DNA of 64,000 bases from Alphaproteobacteria bacterium (GTDB taxonomy: Bacteria > Pseudomonadota > Alphaproteobacteria > Micropepsales > Micropepsaceae). The stretch spans positions 93,095 to 157,094 of the forward strand of contig CANJBZ010000005.1 of assembly GCA_947473475.1 (NCBI GenBank), written 5' to 3'. Below are positions 61,262-64,000 of the stretch, one piece after another (position 1 is the first letter of the stretch; each line of letters starts with the position of its first letter). The notes below the pieces were generated by a model. That model was given only the letters and a program-made list of their open reading frames with translations. It was not told the origin of the DNA and did no database searches. Both the position numbers and the translations under genes were made by a program.

Positions 61262-61804
61262 ATGCGTCGCGTGCGTTCCATCTTCGGCAGCTTAGGCACA
61301 TCAGGCAGTGCAGCCGTTGAGTTTGCACTGGTGACGCCCATTTATTTGCTGCTGACCTTCTCGATTTCCGAAATCGGCATGGCGTCTTTTGCCGATCTGG
61401 TTTTGCAGAATGCGGTTCAGGCCTCCGGGCGGCTCATTCGCACCGGTCAGGCGCAGGCGCAAGGCATGTCGCAATCACAGTTTCGCGCCGACGTCTGCGC
61501 GCGCATAAGTTTCATCATGAACTGCGACGCTGGAAACCTGCTCATCGATATCCGGTCGTTCACGAATTTCGGTGGCGCCAATCTTCCCGCGCCCATCGAC
61601 GAAGGTGGTAATGTGAATCCGAACCTGAATGCGTTTCAGATCGGCAGTTCCAGTCTGGCCAGCGGACAGAATCCGATTGTCGTCGTCCGCGTTTTTTATA
61701 AGTGGCCTTTGCACTCACCCGGCTTTTCCGAAGTGTTCTCGAACGCCGGGAACGACACCCGGCTCATCTCGTCCAGCTTGGCGTTCCGCAATGAACCGTA
61801 CTAA
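61262..61804 (+). CDS. tadE: TadE-like pseudopilin
   Basis: A 180-residue protein with TadE N-terminus: basic start MRRVRSIFGSLGTSGSAAVE, then FALVTPIYLLLTFSISEIGM, the Glu-containing prepilin-like helix cleaved by CpaA-type peptidase in this family. The rest is a beta-rich periplasmic domain with two cysteines (VCARISFIMNCDAG). It is followed, with overlap or 4 bases away, by a second protein of the same type. Confidence 0.9.
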   Translation: MRRVRSIFGSLGTSGSAAVEFALVTPIYLLLTFSISEIGMASFADLVLQNAVQASGRLIRTGQAQAQGMSQSQFRADVCARISFIMNCDAGNLLIDIRSFTNFGGANLPAPIDEGGNVNPNLNAFQIGSSSLASGQNPIVVVRVFYKWPLHSPGFSEVFSNAGNDTRLISSSLAFRNEPY

Positions 61805-62375
61805 CGCGATGGCCAGACCGCGATTCGGCTTCGGCGGCGGGTTCCTCAAACGCTTCGGCAAAGCCGCCGAAGGTTTCGCCGCTGTCGAAACCGCTTTGGT
61901 TGCGCCGGCCATGATTGCCCTGTGCTTCGGTGTGATGGAATTGTGCGAGGGCTATGTCTGCAGCGGCAAGGTCACCGCCGCGGCGAGCACGGCCGCCGAT
62001 CTCGTAGCTCAGGATAGCTCGATCTGCGACGCGGAGATGAACGATGTCTACGCTGCCGTCGGCGCGATCATCTTTCCCTATTCCCTCAGCAACATGCAGG
62101 TACGGATTTCAAGTCTGATCGATGCCGGCAACAGCACCGTGAAGGTTGCGTGGAGCAGCGGCTACAATACTTCGCCACGGGGGCTGAACTCCACCGTGAC
62201 CATTCCCGCCGGCCTTGTGACCAGCGGCGGCGGCCAAAGCGTCATCTTCGCGGAAGTGACTTACTATTACACATCGCCGACGGGGCAATTGTTCCATGGC
62301 GCGCGGGAGTTCAGCGACAAGTTCTACCTGCATCCCCGGCGTACAGCGCAGATTTCCCGTACCAGCGGCTGCTAA
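61791..62375 (+). CDS. Second TadE/TadF-like pseudopilin
   Basis: A 194-residue TadE-family protein: KAAEGFAAVETALVAPAMIA then LCFGVMELCEGYVCSGKVTA, a prepilin-like helix preceded by a Gly-rich basic leader, and a periplasmic domain ending FYLHPRRTAQISRTSGC. It is probably the TadF counterpart of the gene before it. The start may be ATG 61791 (overlapping the previous stop) or ATG 61809. Confidence 0.87.
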   Translation: MNRTNAMARPRFGFGGGFLKRFGKAAEGFAAVETALVAPAMIALCFGVMELCEGYVCSGKVTAAASTAADLVAQDSSICDAEMNDVYAAVGAIIFPYSLSNMQVRISSLIDAGNSTVKVAWSSGYNTSPRGLNSTVTIPAGLVTSGGGQSVIFAEVTYYYTSPTGQLFHGAREFSDKFYLHPRRTAQISRTSGC

Positions 62376-62438
62376 GCACGAAGCCTCTCTTCCTGTATCC
62401 TGTCCGCGCGCGAATCAGTCAAAGGCAGGCGCGCCGGA

Positions 62439-63782
62439 ATGAAGTCACGGAAAGCGGTCACGCTGCGCGCGCACCTCAAGCGCCTCGTCGCCGGCTCGCT
62501 CGTCATATTGGGTTTCACCGCTGCCGCCGCTGCGTTCGCCGCCGGCTTCAACGGAGCGCTTCTGCACGCGCTTGCCGATCCCGCCTCACCGCCGCGGCTG
62601 CGGGCGACGGCGCTCGTGCGGGTTGACGAAGCCCTGGGGTATGGCGGTTTTCTGCGCGCCTATGGCACTTATGTTGCGACCGGCGATGCCCAGAGGGGCG
62701 CGGAACTGCGCCGCTTCGTGGAGGAGGCAGAGGCAAATCTCGATGCCTACACAAATGCCGCGACAAGCGAAGCCGACCGCCGATACGCGCAAACGCTCAG
62801 GCGTCTTGAAACGCCCTTCCGGCGCGCTACGCCGTCAGCCAACGGTTCGGGCGCGGCATCGGAGATTGTTACCGCCGGCCAGCTCGAACGCGATTACGCC
62901 CTGATCAAGCAAACCGCCATTGCCGCCAATCAGGCGGCGAATGCGGCAACCATCGAGGCCGTCTCGAACGCTTTGCTGTGGGCGCAGGTGACGTCAATCA
63001 CGGTCTTCTGCGCCATGGCAGCGTTGCTGCTGTCGCTGGTGTGGTTCCTACGCGAGCGCATGGTTGGCCCGCTTGGACGCCTGCGGCGGACCATTTTGAC
63101 CTCGGCAAGCGGCGCACGCGATGAACCGCTTTGGGGCATGACACGCGGCGATGAAATCGGCGCGCTGGCGCGGGCCGCCGACAAATTGCGGCAACGCGCG
63201 GGCGCCGGAGAGTCCGAATCGCTTCCGCGCGTCCATCTGCAGCTGCTGGAGCGGCTTGCCAAAGGCGCATCCCAGCTCGAATCCGATTTGGTGAAATCCG
63301 CCGCCGCCACGGAACAGGCGCAGGACCGCATCGAGACAGCCAGCTTGCGCGCCGCCAAGGCGAGTGAAGCGGCCATTGATGCCGCGAGGCTGGCCAAACA
63401 GGGCGCGGCGCGGCTGGCCCAGCACAGCGAGGATCTGGCGAATGCCGCACGGCGGCAATCGCGCGGCGCCATCGATGCCCTTATCGGCGCCGTCGATCAG
63501 CTCTCGCGCGCGGCATCACGCTGGGAAATGGATGCATCGTCCGAAGATTTGCGCGTTTCGACGCCGGTCCTTGGGGAGTATGGCGACACAGATACCGCGG
63601 CCGTGCTCGACAATCTGGCAGGCGGGCTGGATGCTCTGGAGAAATTCGCGCGGGAACGGCGTTCCCTAGGGGACGATCAATTGCTGACGCTGACCGCGGC
63701 GCTGTTGCAAGCCATGGAACGCCTCACCACCGTCGCGCACCGGATCACCGGCGGAGATCGCGAAATCCGCGCCGCCGAATAG
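62439..63782 (+). CDS. HAMP-domain membrane protein with coiled-coil tail
   Basis: A 447-residue protein: basic N-terminus, helix about residues 17-37 (GSLVILGFTAAAAAFAAGFN), periplasmic helical region (about 38-175, rich in Ala/Arg/Glu, with a NIT-like look), second helix TSITVFCAMAALLLSLVWFL, HAMP (RERMVGPLGRLRRTILTSAS), then a long Ala/Glu/Lys coiled coil (about 265-350) without the MCP signalling hairpin. No kinase or cyclase domain follows. Possibly a sensor or scaffold for the adjacent pilus, which is inference from position. Confidence 0.75.
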   Translation: MKSRKAVTLRAHLKRLVAGSLVILGFTAAAAAFAAGFNGALLHALADPASPPRLRATALVRVDEALGYGGFLRAYGTYVATGDAQRGAELRRFVEEAEANLDAYTNAATSEADRRYAQTLRRLETPFRRATPSANGSGAASEIVTAGQLERDYALIKQTAIAANQAANAATIEAVSNALLWAQVTSITVFCAMAALLLSLVWFLRERMVGPLGRLRRTILTSASGARDEPLWGMTRGDEIGALARAADKLRQRAGAGESESLPRVHLQLLERLAKGASQLESDLVKSAAATEQAQDRIETASLRAAKASEAAIDAARLAKQGAARLAQHSEDLANAARRQSRGAIDALIGAVDQLSRAASRWEMDASSEDLRVSTPVLGEYGDTDTAAVLDNLAGGLDALEKFARERRSLGDDQLLTLTAALLQAMERLTTVAHRITGGDREIRAAE

Positions 63783-63788
63783 GCTGCT

Positions 63789-63854
63789 TAGAGCGCAATC
63801 CGACGAAGTGGACGCCGGTTCGTCGTTAGATTGCGCGCCAAACTAAAGAATCTA
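63789..63854. repeat. Dispersed palindromic repeat, copy 2 (interrupted by an IS end)
   Basis: A 66-base copy of the unit at 23728-23793 with two differences. In copy 1 the sequence goes on after CTA with a second palindrome; here an IS end (GGGCGTGTCGTCATTT) begins directly after CTA. Confidence 0.85.
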
Positions 63855-64000
63855 GGGCGTGTCGTCATTTAAGCCAAACGATAGCGCAAACCAAATGCAG
63901 TCCTGCGAGAAAGTTTCGCGCGGTTTTCTCGTATCGGGTAGCGATGCCTCGAAAATGCTTGATGATGCAGAAGAAACGCTCGACGAGATTGCGTTCGCAA
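63855..64000 (-). mobile_element. IS5-family insertion sequence, 3' end (continues beyond window)
   Basis: It begins with an IS-like terminus GGGCGTGTCGTCATTTAA and contains the end of a transposase gene on the minus strand. The remainder lies outside the window. The junction with the palindromic repeat at CTA suggests insertion into or at the edge of that repeat. Confidence 0.85.
63865..64000 (-). CDS. IS5-family transposase, C-terminal part (truncated by window end)
   Basis: The minus strand reads ERNLVERFFCIIKHFRGIAT, then RYEKTARNFLAGLHLVCAIV and WLK before TGA at 63865. This matches the C-terminus of IS5/IS427-group DDE transposases, including the E of the DDE triad in the NxVERFF context and the R-G-I-A-T-R-Y-(D/E)-K motif. 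The start is beyond the window, so whether the gene is intact cannot be judged. Confidence 0.9.
   Translation of the reverse strand, partial: CERNLVERFFCIIKHFRGIATRYEKTARNFLAGLHLVCAIVWLK

Overview
The window is a GC-rich (by eye about 60%) chromosomal stretch from an alphaproteobacterium. Gene order points there: rpmH-rnpA-yidD-yidC-engB-argB, dapD-dapE, def-fmt-truA, ffs-dnaX-ybaB-recR, a membrane cytochrome c divergent from kdsB-pheA, and a cpa/tad pilus locus, plus DUF2336 and DUF6152 proteins and alphaproteobacterial-style palindromic intergenic repeats. A Rhizomicrobium/Micropepsis-like lineage is my guess, but the genus cannot be fixed by reading alone.

Layout. 1-5.7 kb: the 3' part of a giant RTX repeat protein with an embedded von Willebrand A-like domain and a type I secretion C-terminus. 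5.9-8.8 kb: a small secreted DUF6152 protein, a decayed SRAP fragment, tRNA-Arg(ACG) and a gamma-glutamyltransferase. 8.8-15.8 kb: a 1286-aa protein with two complete TPR plus SPINDLY/OGT-like glycosyltransferase units, converging on a possible ribosomal-peptide module (a 64-aa Tat-signal peptide ending in a Glu/Gly/Lys tail, followed by a PqqD-TPR-methyltransferase), then a Tam-like methyltransferase and a GST. 15.9-20.2 kb: an orphan histidine kinase and two tandem cytochrome c/Vgb-type beta-propeller proteins. 20.3-24.8 kb: ribosome and membrane insertion genes, engB and argB. 24.9-38.3 kb: housekeeping genes for lysine/peptidoglycan precursors (dapD, dapE, murI), translation (truA, fmt, def, ffs) and DNA maintenance (rmuC, recR, dnaX with a shortened ybaB), a second histidine kinase, and an overlapping nudC-macro domain pair. 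38.6-46.7 kb: an NHL propeller, a HupE/UreJ-like membrane protein, pheA, kdsB, cytochrome c, an NlpC/P60 hydrolase, an M17 aminopeptidase and a GST. 46.7-62.4 kb: a TAXI-type binding protein and a nearly complete Tad (Flp) pilus locus. 62.4-64 kb: a HAMP protein and the end of an IS5-family element inserted at the edge of a dispersed palindromic repeat.

How parts work together. The Tad genes encode pilin (flp), prepilin peptidase (cpaA), secretin and its partners (cpaB, cpaC, cpaD), the localisation/motor proteins (cpaE, cpaF, tadB, tadC), the TPR lipoprotein TadD and the pseudopilin-like TadE/TadG proteins: one adhesive pilus machine. The best candidate for an undescribed system is at 12.7-14.2 kb. 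A PqqD domain usually binds a leader peptide; here it is fused to a TPR and a methyltransferase and encoded directly behind a tiny, strongly translated peptide with an apparent Tat signal and a mature part of about 19 residues. That would be a Tat-exported, methyltransferase-modified peptide. The assignment is inference from domain logic and synteny, not proven.
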